A DNA stretch of 9,693 bases from Methanofollis sp. (GCA_028696365.1 JAQVHG010000068.1:1-9693); one strand, 5' to 3'; positions 1 to 6,564 are shown, counted from the first letter of the stretch. Numbers and translations are program-made. The notes: generated from the letters alone by a model not told the origin.

Positions 1-2
1 TC

Positions 3-1016
3 TTCCTTGCGATGCAGTACGGGGCGGCGGCGCTGGTCTGGCCTGAATCCCCGCCGGTCCCGTACTTCACCCTCCTCCTCACCACCGCCGGTGGCCTCGC
101 GGTCGGGCTCTGCCTTCACCTCTTCGGCGACCACGTGGAGTTGCTCCAGAAGACCCTCGCGACTTTCGAGAAGACCGGGCGCTTTGAGCCGCAGTATCTC
201 CCGGCCGGGCTGCTCACCATCTACCTCTCACTCGTCGGCGGCGCAAGTCTGGGGCCCGAGATGGCCGCCATCGATATGGGCGGCGGGATGGGCACCCGCC
301 TCTGCGACCGGGTGGCCTGGCTGAAGGAGCGTGTCAGCGACCTCTCAACGGTCGGTATCCTCGGGTGCCTCGTGGGTTTTGCAGTCTATCTCCTCCTCAC
401 CGGCCCGCCCGGCGCCCTGTACCCTGTCCCGCCCTACACATTCGTCGCAATCGACCTCGTCTATGCGGCGGTCCTCGGCCTGGTCGGCGCCGCGGCGGGT
501 GTGGGTTTCATCTATTCCTACCACCTCTTCGCCCGTGTCACCCTCCCTCTCGCCGACCGCCCTCTCCTCCGCGGCCTCCTCGGGGGACTTGGCCTCGGCA
601 TCCTCGGCACCCTCGCCCCACTCGTCCTCTTCTCGGGCCAGACCGAGTTTCAGACCGTGCTTGCCGAGGGGGCGGCGATGGGCGCGGTCATGCTCCTCGG
701 ACTTGTCGCGGTGAAGATCCTGGCTAGCACCTGGTGCATGGCCACGGTCTTCAAGGGCGGCCCGGTCTTCCCGCTCTTCTTTGCCGGGGGCACCCTCGGC
801 ATGGCCGCAAGTCTCCTCGCCCCGGCGGTCCCTATCGCCCTCGCCGTCCCCGCCGCCATGTCCGGGATGACCGTCGCGGTGCTGAAGATGCCGTCGGTGG
901 TTTTTGTCCTGCTTGCGATGGTCTTTCTGCAGTGGGATATCGTGCCTGCTGTCGTGGTCGCGACGTTGGTGGGGTATGTCGCGACGCGGCGGGTGGTGTT
1001 GATTGAGAAGGAATGA
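3..1016 (+). CDS. CLC-family chloride channel/transporter, 5' end cut by window edge
   Basis: This is an integral membrane protein of the voltage-gated chloride channel (CLC) family, which moves chloride across the cytoplasmic membrane as a channel or as a Cl-/H+ exchanger. The frame is open to the left edge, so the ATG at 12 is probably internal; archaeal CLC proteins usually exceed 400 residues and 334 are seen from that ATG. Numbered from it, residues 81-94 (GPEMAAIDMGGGMG) align without gaps to the GREGP selectivity/gate segment, and Glu83 falls on the gating glutamate. Residues 249-254 (GGPVFP) match the GxFxP chloride-binding motif. The N-terminal GSGIP motif would lie upstream of the window. 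Many long hydrophobic segments fit the helical bundle. The protein ends shortly after the last helix with no CBS domains. The second Pro of GREGP is replaced by Ala. The family call is secure; channel versus exchanger is not decided. Confidence 0.85.
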   Translation, partial: FLAMQYGAAALVWPESPPVPYFTLLLTTAGGLAVGLCLHLFGDHVELLQKTLATFEKTGRFEPQYLPAGLLTIYLSLVGGASLGPEMAAIDMGGGMGTRLCDRVAWLKERVSDLSTVGILGCLVGFAVYLLLTGPPGALYPVPPYTFVAIDLVYAAVLGLVGAAAGVGFIYSYHLFARVTLPLADRPLLRGLLGGLGLGILGTLAPLVLFSGQTEFQTVLAEGAAMGAVMLLGLVAVKILASTWCMATVFKGGPVFPLFFAGGTLGMAASLLAPAVPIALAVPAAMSGMTVAVLKMPSVVFVLLAMVFLQWDIVPAVVVATLVGYVATRRVVLIEKE

Positions 1017-1019
1017 TGG

Positions 1020-1042
1020 CGAGCGATCTGATCTCCCGCTCG
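1020..1042 (+). terminator. Weak hairpin just after the CLC gene
   Basis: Perfect 6-bp arms CGAGCG (1020-1025) and CGCTCG (1037-1042) enclose an 11-nt loop, starting 4 nt after the CLC stop codon. There is no T-tract after it, so this is a 3'-end hairpin candidate rather than a convincing intrinsic terminator. Confidence 0.2.
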
Positions 1043-1050
1043 ACCTGAAT

Positions 1051-1386
1051 TCAGAAAAAAATCGGTGGCATGATCGCATGCCGGCGCTGAGCACAGTTAC
1101 ACATAGAACCGTCAGGAGTGTTTGTACTTGAGCGGCCGTCTCTGTCGACAGAGTGTATTGAGCGCTGATCATAGGCACCGAATTTCCGGAAATTTTCTTT
1201 TCCTTCTCTCTGTCATATGATTGGGGCCACTATATTCATGGTCTTCGTTCACGCCGTCGTCCTCCCAGGATCAGACGTCGCAGATCTCATACATCTCTCT
1301 CTCTCACCCAAAGTATGATAGCCACAACAGGGACATCGCTCAAGTTCGCCCTCGTCGCCCACAATTGCGTCGAAAATTATATCCAC
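1051..1386 (-). pseudogene. Decayed CPCC-domain cysteine-rich protein
   Basis: The minus strand carries the scattered reading of a CPCC-family small cysteine-rich protein (function unknown; the cysteines probably bind metal). The first segment, read from a GTG at 1384-1386, gives ...GELERCPCCGYHTLGERE. A frameshift near 1292-1300 then leads to YEICDV, a TGA at 1271-1273 where the family has the last Cys of its second Cys pair, and SWEDDGVNEDHEYSGPNHMT. A second frameshift near 1209-1211 leads to REGKENFRKFGAYDQR. Joined, these match the family order CPCCG, YEIC-x-VC-x-WEDDG, GPNHMTLREG-NF-FGA-D. At the second break, restoring two lost bases recovers the usual HMTLREGKENF. The 5' end abuts the MITE-like element at 1387-1621; with the element and one duplication removed, the same frame continues upstream as RLIRFYVDIIFDAIV. 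Two frameshifts plus a nonsense codon make it a pseudogene. The 3' limit is the next stop in the last frame. Confidence 0.7.
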
Positions 1387-1621
1387 GGCCCTGTGAAATC
1401 CTCTTGATGAATCTCTCTGGTGGGGGGCTTGCCGCCCCCCAAACCCCCCGCCATACGATAGGTTGAGGACGGCAACACTCACTCTCTTTATGGTCGTCGA
1501 TTCTGCCTTCCCGACCCTATCGTGCTCCCGGGGGTCCGGGGGCAGAGCCCCCGGCCAAAGAGGTGGGAAGGCGGGTGGCACACCTCTCTCCCACACAAGA
1601 GGCGAGGGTTTCTACAGAGCC
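1387..1621 (-). mobile_element. MITE-like element, copy 1 (235 bp) with 8-bp target duplication
   Basis: The ends are imperfect inverted repeats: the left end begins GGCCCTGTGAAATCCTC (1387-1403) and the right end, read inward on the minus strand, is GGCTCTGTAGAAACCCTC (1621-1604). Identical 8-bp direct repeats ATATCCAC flank it at 1379-1386 and 1622-1629, a target-site duplication. The interior has no transposase, only GC-rich stem-loop sequence (two G-run/C-run palindromes around 1421-1450 and 1526-1557). Orientation is given relative to copy 2: the interior resembles copy 2 in reverse complement, for example CCCACACAA (1590-1598) against TTGTGTGGG (3691-3699). The GG..CTGT terminus and 8-bp duplication are reminiscent of IS6-family insertion sequences, which is an inference. 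It lies at the 5' end of the CPCC pseudogene and about 180 bp upstream of the ACT gene. Confidence 0.75.
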
Positions 1622-1660
1622 ATATCCACATAAAATCTGATTAAGCGTTCCTTATTCTAT

Positions 1661-1705
1661 GGTGGCGATCGTTGACGGCATTTCATTTCATCGATCGCCA
1701 GCACC
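1661..1705. repeat. Inverted repeat upstream of the ACT/UPF0210 operon
   Basis: Perfect 9-bp arms TGGCGATCG (1663-1671) and CGATCGCCA (1692-1700) are separated by 20 nt. The pairing can be extended to GGTG/CACC (1661 and 1705) if a 3-nt bulge is allowed in the right arm. It lies about 100-140 bp before the ACT start codon, upstream of the likely TATA box, so it could be a regulator-binding site. No binding protein can be named. Confidence 0.35.
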
Positions 1706-1754
1706 TTTCAGATCCAACTACGTCAGAGATCCCTCAGGCCCCCCATCCCGCGAC

Positions 1755-1797
1755 GAAATTAATCTCCCGCGAGCACCAATATACTACCAGGACGTGA
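1755..1797 (+). promoter_or_regulatory. Candidate TATA box and ribosome binding site for the ACT operon
   Basis: An AT-rich box GAAATTAAT at 1755-1763 would place archaeal transcription start near 1787, giving a short leader. GTGA at 1794-1797, complementary to the archaeal 16S rRNA 3' end, lies 6 nt before the ATG at 1804. A second AT-rich stretch (CAATATAC, about 1777-1784) is too close to the ATG to be the TATA box of a leadered transcript. Confidence 0.35.
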
Positions 1798-1803
1798 CAG
1801 GGC

Positions 1804-2076
1804 ATGAAAAAAACCATCATCACAGTCGTAGGCAGAGACACCGTCGGGATCATCGCGAAGGTCTGCACCTACCTCGCCGAGAACCAGGTGAACGTCGAGG
1901 ACATCTCCCAGACCATCGTGCAGGGCTACTTCAATATGATGATGATCGTCGACACCAGCAGGTCAACAAAACCCTTTGGCGAGATGGTCAGCGAGTTGGA
2001 GACGCTCGGCGACGAGATCGGGGTCAGGATCCGGTGCCAGCGCGAGGACATCTTTACCAGCATGCACCGGATCTAA
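1804..2076 (+). CDS. Free-standing ACT-domain protein (UPF0237 family)
   Basis: This 90-residue protein is a single ACT domain and nothing else. ACT domains are small beta-alpha-beta-beta-alpha-beta modules that dimerise and usually bind amino acids to regulate a partner. The N-terminal strand and loop (KKTIITVVGRDTVGIIAKV, residues 2-20) carry the typical G-x-D-x-x-G-I-I ligand-loop pattern. The following helix and strand (YLAENQVNVEDISQTIVQG, residues 23-41) carry the Asn-x-Glu-Asp-Ile-x-Gln signature of the UPF0237/GcvR-like subgroup. Length agrees with archaeal UPF0237 members. The start is chosen for the GTGA ribosome binding site and because the domain begins at residue 2. It is followed after 11 nt by the UPF0210 gene, a pairing conserved across archaea and firmicutes, which suggests it senses a ligand for, or allosterically regulates, that protein. 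The ligand is not known. Confidence 0.88.
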   Translation: MKKTIITVVGRDTVGIIAKVCTYLAENQVNVEDISQTIVQGYFNMMMIVDTSRSTKPFGEMVSELETLGDEIGVRIRCQREDIFTSMHRI

Positions 2077-2087
2077 GAGGCGTGGCG

Positions 2088-3452
2088 ATGATCAATCTCT
2101 TAGAGGTCAACGAGACTAACACGATGATCGAGCAGGAGAAACTGGATGTCCGCACCATCACGATGGGCATCAGTCTTCTCGACTGCGTCGATGCCGACCT
2201 GGAAACCTTGAACCGGAATATCTACGAGAAGATCACCCGCGTCGCCAGGGACCTCGTCTCGACCGGTCAGGAGATCGAGCGCGAGTACGGGATCCCGATC
2301 GTCAACAAACGCATCTCGGTCACCCCGATCGCCCTGGTGGGCGGTGGGGCCTGCACCTGCCCTGAGGACTTTGTGACGATCGCACGGACCCTCGACGCCG
2401 CCGCACAGGAGACCGGGGTAAACTTCCTCGGCGGCTACTCGGCCCTCGTCTCCAAGGGCATGACCAGGGCAGACGAGAATCTTATCAGGTCCATCCCTGA
2501 AGCCCTCGCCTCGACCGAGCGGGTCTGCAGCTCGGTGAATATCGGCTCGACCAGGACCGGGATCAACATGGACGCCGTGAAGTTGATGGGCGAGATCGTG
2601 CTGGAGACGGCCGAGGCGACGAAGGAGAACAACTCGCTCGGGTGTGCGAAACTCGTGGTCTTCTGCAACGCTCCAGACGACAACCCCTTCATGGCCGGGG
2701 CGTTCCATGGCGTGACCGAGGCGGACGCGGTGATCAATGTGGGTGTCAGCGGGCCGGGCGTGGTGAAGCACGCCCTGGAGAACGTGCGGGGCGAGAACTT
2801 CGAGGTGCTCTGCGAGACCGTGAAAAAGACCGCCTTCAAGGTGACGCGTGTCGGGCAACTGGTGGCCAGGGAGGCCTCGGAGCGGCTCGGGGTGCCCTTC
2901 GGGATCGTCGATCTCTCGCTTGCGCCGACGCCTGCGGTGGGCGACAGCGTGGCTGGAATCCTTGAGGAGATGGGGCTGGAGTCGGTGGGTGCGCCTGGTA
3001 CCACGGCGGCGCTCGCACTCCTGAACGACCAGGTGAAGAAAGGAGGGGTGATGGCCAGTTCGTTTGTCGGCGGACTGAGCGGGGCGTTCATCCCGGTCAG
3101 CGAGGACCAGGGGATGATCGATGCGGTCACCCGTGGGGCCCTCTCAATCGAAAAACTGGAGGCCATGACCTGCGTCTGCTCGGTCGGCCTGGACATGATC
3201 GCGATCCCTGGCACGACCCCGGCGACCACTATCTCGGGCATGATCGCCGACGAGGCGGCGATCGGGATGATAAACCAGAAGACGACCGCCGTCCGTCTCA
3301 TCCCGGTCGTCGGCAAAGAGGTCGGCGACACTGTGGAGTTCGGGGGGTTGCTCGGGTATGCGCCGGTGCAGCAGGTCAACCCGTTCGGGTGCGAGGAGTT
3401 CGTGAACCGCGGCGGCAGGATCCCGGCGCCGATCCATAGTTTCAAGAATTGA
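2088..3452 (+). CDS. UPF0210 (DUF711) family protein, PFL-like fold
   Basis: This 454-residue protein belongs to the UPF0210/DUF711 family, whose fold resembles pyruvate formate-lyase but whose reaction is unknown. The start at 2088 follows an AGAGG ribosome binding site (2076-2080) by 7 nt and lies 11 nt after the ACT stop, so the two genes are probably co-transcribed. The same frame is open far upstream, but that extension overlaps the ACT gene in another frame and looks non-coding. Features typical of the family: the N-terminal helix leading into LDVRTITMGISLLDC (residues 19-33), the glycine/cysteine-rich GGGACTCPEDF, SSVNIGSTRTGINMDAV in the middle, and a C-terminal CVCSVGLDMIAIPG segment. 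Length matches the usual ~450 residues. Several conserved Cys residues and glycine-rich loops suggest a metabolite-binding enzyme; I do not assign a substrate. Confidence 0.9.
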   Translation: MINLLEVNETNTMIEQEKLDVRTITMGISLLDCVDADLETLNRNIYEKITRVARDLVSTGQEIEREYGIPIVNKRISVTPIALVGGGACTCPEDFVTIARTLDAAAQETGVNFLGGYSALVSKGMTRADENLIRSIPEALASTERVCSSVNIGSTRTGINMDAVKLMGEIVLETAEATKENNSLGCAKLVVFCNAPDDNPFMAGAFHGVTEADAVINVGVSGPGVVKHALENVRGENFEVLCETVKKTAFKVTRVGQLVAREASERLGVPFGIVDLSLAPTPAVGDSVAGILEEMGLESVGAPGTTAALALLNDQVKKGGVMASSFVGGLSGAFIPVSEDQGMIDAVTRGALSIEKLEAMTCVCSVGLDMIAIPGTTPATTISGMIADEAAIGMINQKTTAVRLIPVVGKEVGDTVEFGGLLGYAPVQQVNPFGCEEFVNRGGRIPAPIHSFKN

Positions 3453-3509
3453 GTGTCTGGTGCGACTTCTCTGGGTCCTCTCGCCCTGGGGGATCTGGGA
3501 GGATGAATA

Positions 3510-3527
3510 GAGGCCCTCTACAGAGCT
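3510..3527. repeat. Solo terminal repeat of the MITE family
   Basis: GAGGCCCTCTACAGAGCT matches the right end of copies 1 and 2 (GAGGGTTTCTACAGAGC plus C/T) with a few mismatches in the middle. No matching left end is recognisable upstream, so this is probably the remnant of a truncated copy. Confidence 0.35.
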
Positions 3528-3553
3528 TAAAAAGGGATATCTTCGATCAATCC

Positions 3554-3572
3554 CCTCTTTTCTGAGGTTTTT
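3554..3572 (+). terminator. Candidate terminator of the ACT/UPF0210 operon
   Basis: A short hairpin with arms CCTC (3554-3557) and GAGG (3564-3567) is followed at once by five T (3568-3572). In archaea the T-run itself is the main termination signal. It lies about 100 nt after the UPF0210 stop, so readthrough or an earlier end is possible. Confidence 0.35.
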
Positions 3573-3667
3573 GCGAGGAGCATTTTAGGATGTGGGACAT
3601 AGTCGCTGATGGTCTATGAGGTCAATCAGTCCTATGTGCCCTCAGGGATCGAAGGAATCAATCTTTG

Positions 3668-3792
3668 GGCTCTGTAGAAACCCTCATCTATTGTGTGGGT
3701 GAGACGTGTGTCACTCGCCTTCATATCTTTTCAGCTGGGGGCTTGGCCGCCCCTCCGCCAGAGAGATGCATCAAGAGGGTTTCTACAGAGCT
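3668..3792 (+). mobile_element. MITE-like element, copy 2 (125 bp) with target duplication
   Basis: The ends are perfect 17-bp inverted repeats: GCTCTGTAGAAACCCTC (3669-3685) and GAGGGTTTCTACAGAGC (3775-3791), with one further base on each side that does not pair. The flanks AATCTTTG (3660-3667) and GATCTTTG (3793-3800) agree at 7 of 8 bases, an 8-bp target duplication with one later change. The interior (about 90 bp) shares TTGTGTGGG (3691-3699) and CCAGAGAGATGCATCA (3758-3773) with copy 1 in opposite orientation; copy 1 carries about 110 bp of extra GC-rich centre. It encodes nothing and must have been moved by a transposase elsewhere in the genome. Confidence 0.8.
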
Positions 3793-3800
3793 GATCTTTG

Positions 3801-4011
3801 CAGAGTGAGGGTTCGATCCTGCGCTCCTGCTCGGGGATCAGGACTCAGATCCTTCTTGTTCGCGAACGCCTTGACGATATGATCTTCAAGGAGTTCAGGC
3901 TGACCGAGGAAGAGCAGGATGAGGTTGTACTATGTGGTCTGCGAACTGGTCCAGCAGAGACCTGCGAAGGGAAGGCCGGGGCCATCTTCGACTGCGACCA
4001 GATCGTTCTAG
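3801..4011 (+). pseudogene. Frameshifted remnant resembling a DNA-methyltransferase C-terminus
   Basis: One frame reads ERLDDMIFKEFRLTEEEQDEV up to about 3926. The next frame, starting at 3928, reads YYVVCELVQQRPAKGRP and stops at a TAG (4009-4011). Joined across a single extra base near 3924-3927, the text resembles the C-terminal tail of restriction-type (Eco57I/N6-adenine class I) DNA methyltransferases, where a D-x-x-I/V-F-x-x-F/Y-x-LTEEE segment precedes the terminal helix. I recognise this as a pattern only, and the family assignment is uncertain. The fragment begins immediately after MITE copy 2 and its duplication. On the other side of the element a short open reading (EVNQSYVPSGIEGINL, about 3615-3664) could belong to the same dead gene, but its frame does not continue directly. 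Confidence 0.35.
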
Positions 4012-4589
4012 CCGCGATCTCGCATCTTCTCAGTTCTTCTTGGTGTATTTCCTGTTCACGTGTTTTTCGAGCGCCAGGATGATAACGTCACTCATCTACA
4101 AGTCTTGTAGAGATCTGTCTTCCGCGTCGTCTGCCTGGGTGGGGGGTGTCGTGCCATATTTTTTCAGAGATACAGTAGAAGATATATTGGACATTTCAAT
4201 AAATGGTTCGGTTCTGGTCTGGAGCGGTGAGTTGAGGATATGGGAAGGGTTAGTGAAGAAAAAGATTGAGGATTCTCGAGGGGCGATGATCTCATCCAGA
4301 GATTCTATAATCATCAGATGAGTTTAGGAATGAATGAGAATTCTCGTCATGATGGAACTCATTCAATGATCCATACAAGAAATAGTGAACTCTTCCCTAC
4401 TCCGTCCCACCCACCTTACGGTGGCCTCATCCTTTTTGGGAAGTACTTACTCACTGAGATAATCCATGCTGATATTTTTTATTTTTTCGGCTCTGGAGAA
4501 AACCTTGCCAATTCTTGGTATGAGCATGACTCAATCGCTTTCCACTATCTTCACACCTTCTATTAAATATATCAGAGATTCTGCAGAGC
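4012..4589. other. Gene-poor accessory stretch, no gene supported
   Basis: About 580 bases without a convincing gene. The open frames here are short, lack ribosome binding sites and give low-complexity or unfamiliar protein. A small hairpin (CCACC, TTAC, GGTGG at 4411-4424) is followed by five T at 4433-4437. A short palindrome CTACAAG-T-CTTGTAG spans about 4097-4111. Composition drifts from mixed to AT-rich towards the RloA/RloB cassette. It is probably decayed accessory DNA. Confidence 0.5.
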
Positions 4590-4613
4590 AAAAAAAGAGG
4601 ATAAGAATCCTCT
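4590..4613 (-). terminator. Strong intrinsic terminator of the rloA-rloB cassette
   Basis: Read on the minus strand, AGAGGAT (4613-4607), a TCTT loop and ATCCTCT (4602-4596) form a perfect 7-bp stem followed by an uninterrupted run of T down to 4590. It starts 37 nt beyond the RloB stop codon. This is the clearest terminator in the window and marks the end of the defence transcript. Confidence 0.75.
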
Positions 4614-4650
4614 GCTTTTCATCACCCATTGTGATCGATGAAATCTGAGT

Positions 4651-5265
4651 TCAGACCTGATAGTGATTATTAATAAACGAAATTGCTTCATCTACGTTAG
4701 TATATGGATTTGCATCAGTGGAATAGAGATTATGGCCTATTCTAGTATGATAAGATTCCAGTCGTTGTGCATTTTGTATTGCAAATGCTTCTTTTTTCTT
4801 TAAAGAAGAATAGATCTCTTCCACGTTTGGCTTTTCATATGTCCTTTCATGTTTCCGCAATTTATCTATCGGTTCTCTGTTGCCGAGTCTCTCCTGATAA
4901 TATTCATAATGGAGTAAAAACCAGAACTCAAAATCCGGATTTGAAATAATAAGATGCATATAACTCGGCATTTTTGTTATTGCTCTCTTGACATCTTCAT
5001 TATCAGCAGTATCCATATCGAAAACACAAAAAACTCTATCATTTTTATTCAGACTGTATCCTCTTGAAGAGAAGTAACGTTTGATATAGTCGACTGATTT
5101 CACTGCACTTTTTATGTTTGTGGGGATAAGTTCAATGGATAAATTCCTGTTTCTTGGAAGATCTTTCTTTTTTAGGTCGAAGTAATTGATTTCCGTCTTT
5201 CCATCAGAAAAAATAAAAATTCGGATCCTTTTAGAAAGCCCTCTGGATGTTCTGTACCTTGCCAC
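4651..5265 (-). CDS. rloB: RloB-family protein (AbiLii-like), predicted defence effector
   Basis: This 204-residue protein is recognisably RloB (AbiLii in the lactococcal abortive-infection system AbiL). Motifs in order: FSDGKTEINYF (residues 19-29), the family's E-G-K-T-E-x-N-Y-F loop with Asp in place of the first Glu; a hydrophobic strand ending FCVFDMDTAD (79-88) with an acidic D-x-D; SNPDFEFWFLLHYE (108-121); and NPYTNVDEAI near the C-terminus (186-195). An acidic loop followed by a D-x-D after a beta-strand is the arrangement expected of a Toprim-like nuclease, so nuclease activity is plausible but inferred. It starts at a GTG (5263-5265) 2 nt after the ATPase stop codon; AGGGGA inside the end of the ATPase gene serves as ribosome binding site, so translation is probably coupled. 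The codon and base use is AT-rich, unlike flanking genes. The family call is firm; the biochemical activity is not established. Confidence 0.88.
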   Translation of the reverse strand: MARYRTSRGLSKRIRIFIFSDGKTEINYFDLKKKDLPRNRNLSIELIPTNIKSAVKSVDYIKRYFSSRGYSLNKNDRVFCVFDMDTADNEDVKRAITKMPSYMHLIISNPDFEFWFLLHYEYYQERLGNREPIDKLRKHERTYEKPNVEEIYSSLKKKEAFAIQNAQRLESYHTRIGHNLYSTDANPYTNVDEAISFINNHYQV

Positions 5266-5267
5266 CC

Positions 5268-6527
5268 TTAAAATCCCCTGTCGACGATATCAGGCAGCCC
5301 CCCATAACGCCCGGTGAAATATGCTTTTTCAATTGACCGATCAACTCGCCCCTCAAAATCGTATAGCGAATATAGATCAGTATTTTTCGTATCTTTCTTC
5401 TTCTCAGTAAACCAGATCTGCTCCCTTCTAAAGAAATCGGATGAAAGAATTCTGGTGTTGTGTGTTGTGACGATCAATTGTGAATTGACTTTATTGTACT
5501 CTTCGTTATGAAAGATCCTCAGGAGATACATGATCAGATCAGGATGCAGACTTGTGTCAAATTCATCAATAACTAATACACGTTGGTGGTCCTCAAACGA
5601 GTCCAGAAGAATACCAAGGATCTTGAAGAACATATTGGTTCCTGCAGACTCAAACTTTGAAAAATCATTAACTATTTCCTGCCCATCATCTCTTTTGTGA
5701 ATACTCTTTAATTCGGTTTTTATAAATTCTCCATCTTTTAACGGCCTGTTTTGCTCTTTTTCAAGGATATCTACAATGTACTCAGGGATCTCAGATCGGT
5801 TCAATTTAATTTTACTGCCAGATACGTCAGAGATGTCGAAATCGGCATAATTCAAAATTTTTAAGACTTTTTCTTTGTTCTCTTTGGATTTATTCATATA
5901 TTCAATGGTATGCCTGGGATGAATCTTTGGAATTTGTTCAAAATATCTTAAATTGACATTAAACCACTCAAATGCTGGGCCAAATGGTTTATATTCGTTA
6001 TTAGCCTTTGACAAGAATAGAACATTACTTCCAGTGTGTTTGAAGAGTCCTTTCAACTCATTTTCATCATCAAATGCTTCCAAAGTATCTCTATTCCGTT
6101 GAAAGATGCAGTGCTCATGTTTTCCTTTAAAGTAACTCAGATCTTCGGAAACAATCTCTTCTGCGTTGTATGAAAATGAATATTTATACTCAGTATTATG
6201 AGATATAAAGTCGACTTCAAATTTCGTGGGTTTCCCTTCATAGTCAGCACTTAGTACAAATGGGAAATAGGGTAGTTTGTCGCCTTTATTCAAGAGTTTA
6301 GATTTGACTACAATGAATTTGATCAAGTCCAAGGCACGGACCTGATTCGTCTTGCCTGATGCGTTTGCACCGTATATTATACTACTTTTCAATAATTTTC
6401 TAACGTTTGGATTTCCTTCTATCTTTATCAGATTATGACTCTTTTTTCTCTCTTTAGAGGTTAACATACTAAGTGTCGTTTTTTCGGAGATGGATCGAAA
6501 ATTTTCGACACTATATTCGATCAGCAT
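5268..6527 (-). CDS. rloA: AAA/ABC-type ATPase, RloA/AbiLi-like partner of RloB
   Basis: This 419-residue cytosolic ATPase belongs to the SMC/ABC-like AAA_15/AAA_21 group paired with RloB. It begins MLIEYSVENFRSISEKTTLSM, the usual N-terminal strand of the family. Walker A is GANASGKT (residues 53-60), an ABC-signature-like ESAGTNMFFKIL follows near 293-304, Walker B is VLVIDEFDTSLHP (317-329), and the switch histidine lies in TTHNT (354-358). The C-terminus carries the family's GRYGGLPDI (407-415). Between Walker A and the signature is an insertion typical of this group, likely with helical arms. The ORF opens 90 bases earlier (6617), but the family N-terminus and the promoter geometry favour the ATG at 6525-6527. 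There is no Shine-Dalgarno there, fitting a leaderless mRNA. By analogy with AbiL and PARIS-type ATPase/Toprim pairs, it probably senses infection and restrains or licenses RloB. Confidence 0.88.
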   Translation of the reverse strand: MLIEYSVENFRSISEKTTLSMLTSKERKKSHNLIKIEGNPNVRKLLKSSIIYGANASGKTNQVRALDLIKFIVVKSKLLNKGDKLPYFPFVLSADYEGKPTKFEVDFISHNTEYKYSFSYNAEEIVSEDLSYFKGKHEHCIFQRNRDTLEAFDDENELKGLFKHTGSNVLFLSKANNEYKPFGPAFEWFNVNLRYFEQIPKIHPRHTIEYMNKSKENKEKVLKILNYADFDISDVSGSKIKLNRSEIPEYIVDILEKEQNRPLKDGEFIKTELKSIHKRDDGQEIVNDFSKFESAGTNMFFKILGILLDSFEDHQRVLVIDEFDTSLHPDLIMYLLRIFHNEEYNKVNSQLIVTTHNTRILSSDFFRREQIWFTEKKKDTKNTDLYSLYDFEGRVDRSIEKAYFTGRYGGLPDIVDRGF

Positions 6528-6550
6528 ATGATGTAATATCCAGTGATGGA

Positions 6551-6556
6551 TTATAA
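6551..6556 (-). promoter_or_regulatory. TATA box of the rloA-rloB cassette, leaderless start
   Basis: TTATAA on the minus strand is centred about 26 bases before the A of the rloA ATG at 6527. That is the standard archaeal spacing from TATA box to transcription start, so the message would begin at or next to the start codon. The lack of a ribosome binding site before this ATG agrees with a leaderless transcript. An alternative AT-rich box near 6600-6607 would instead put the palindrome at 6565-6587 near the start of a leader. Confidence 0.5.
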
Positions 6557-6564
6557 GTGTATCC

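Noticed and set aside
345..1178. Long minus-strand open frame opposite the CLC gene
   Set aside because: Charged, low-complexity shadow translation of a GC-rich coding region, with no family resemblance.
1421..1557. GC-rich palindromic runs as possible CRISPR or REP array
   Set aside because: They are two unlike stem-loops inside one MITE copy; there is no regular repeat-spacer spacing.
1659..2087. Long N-terminal extension of the UPF0210 reading frame
   Set aside because: It overlaps the ACT gene in another frame, gives a His/Arg-rich text unlike any family, and a good ribosome site with the family N-terminus exists at 2088.
4033..4095. Short minus-strand reading MSDVIILALEKHVNRKYTKKN
   Set aside because: It looks protein-like, but it is only 21 residues, is preceded by an in-frame stop and has no recognisable family; too little to call a gene.
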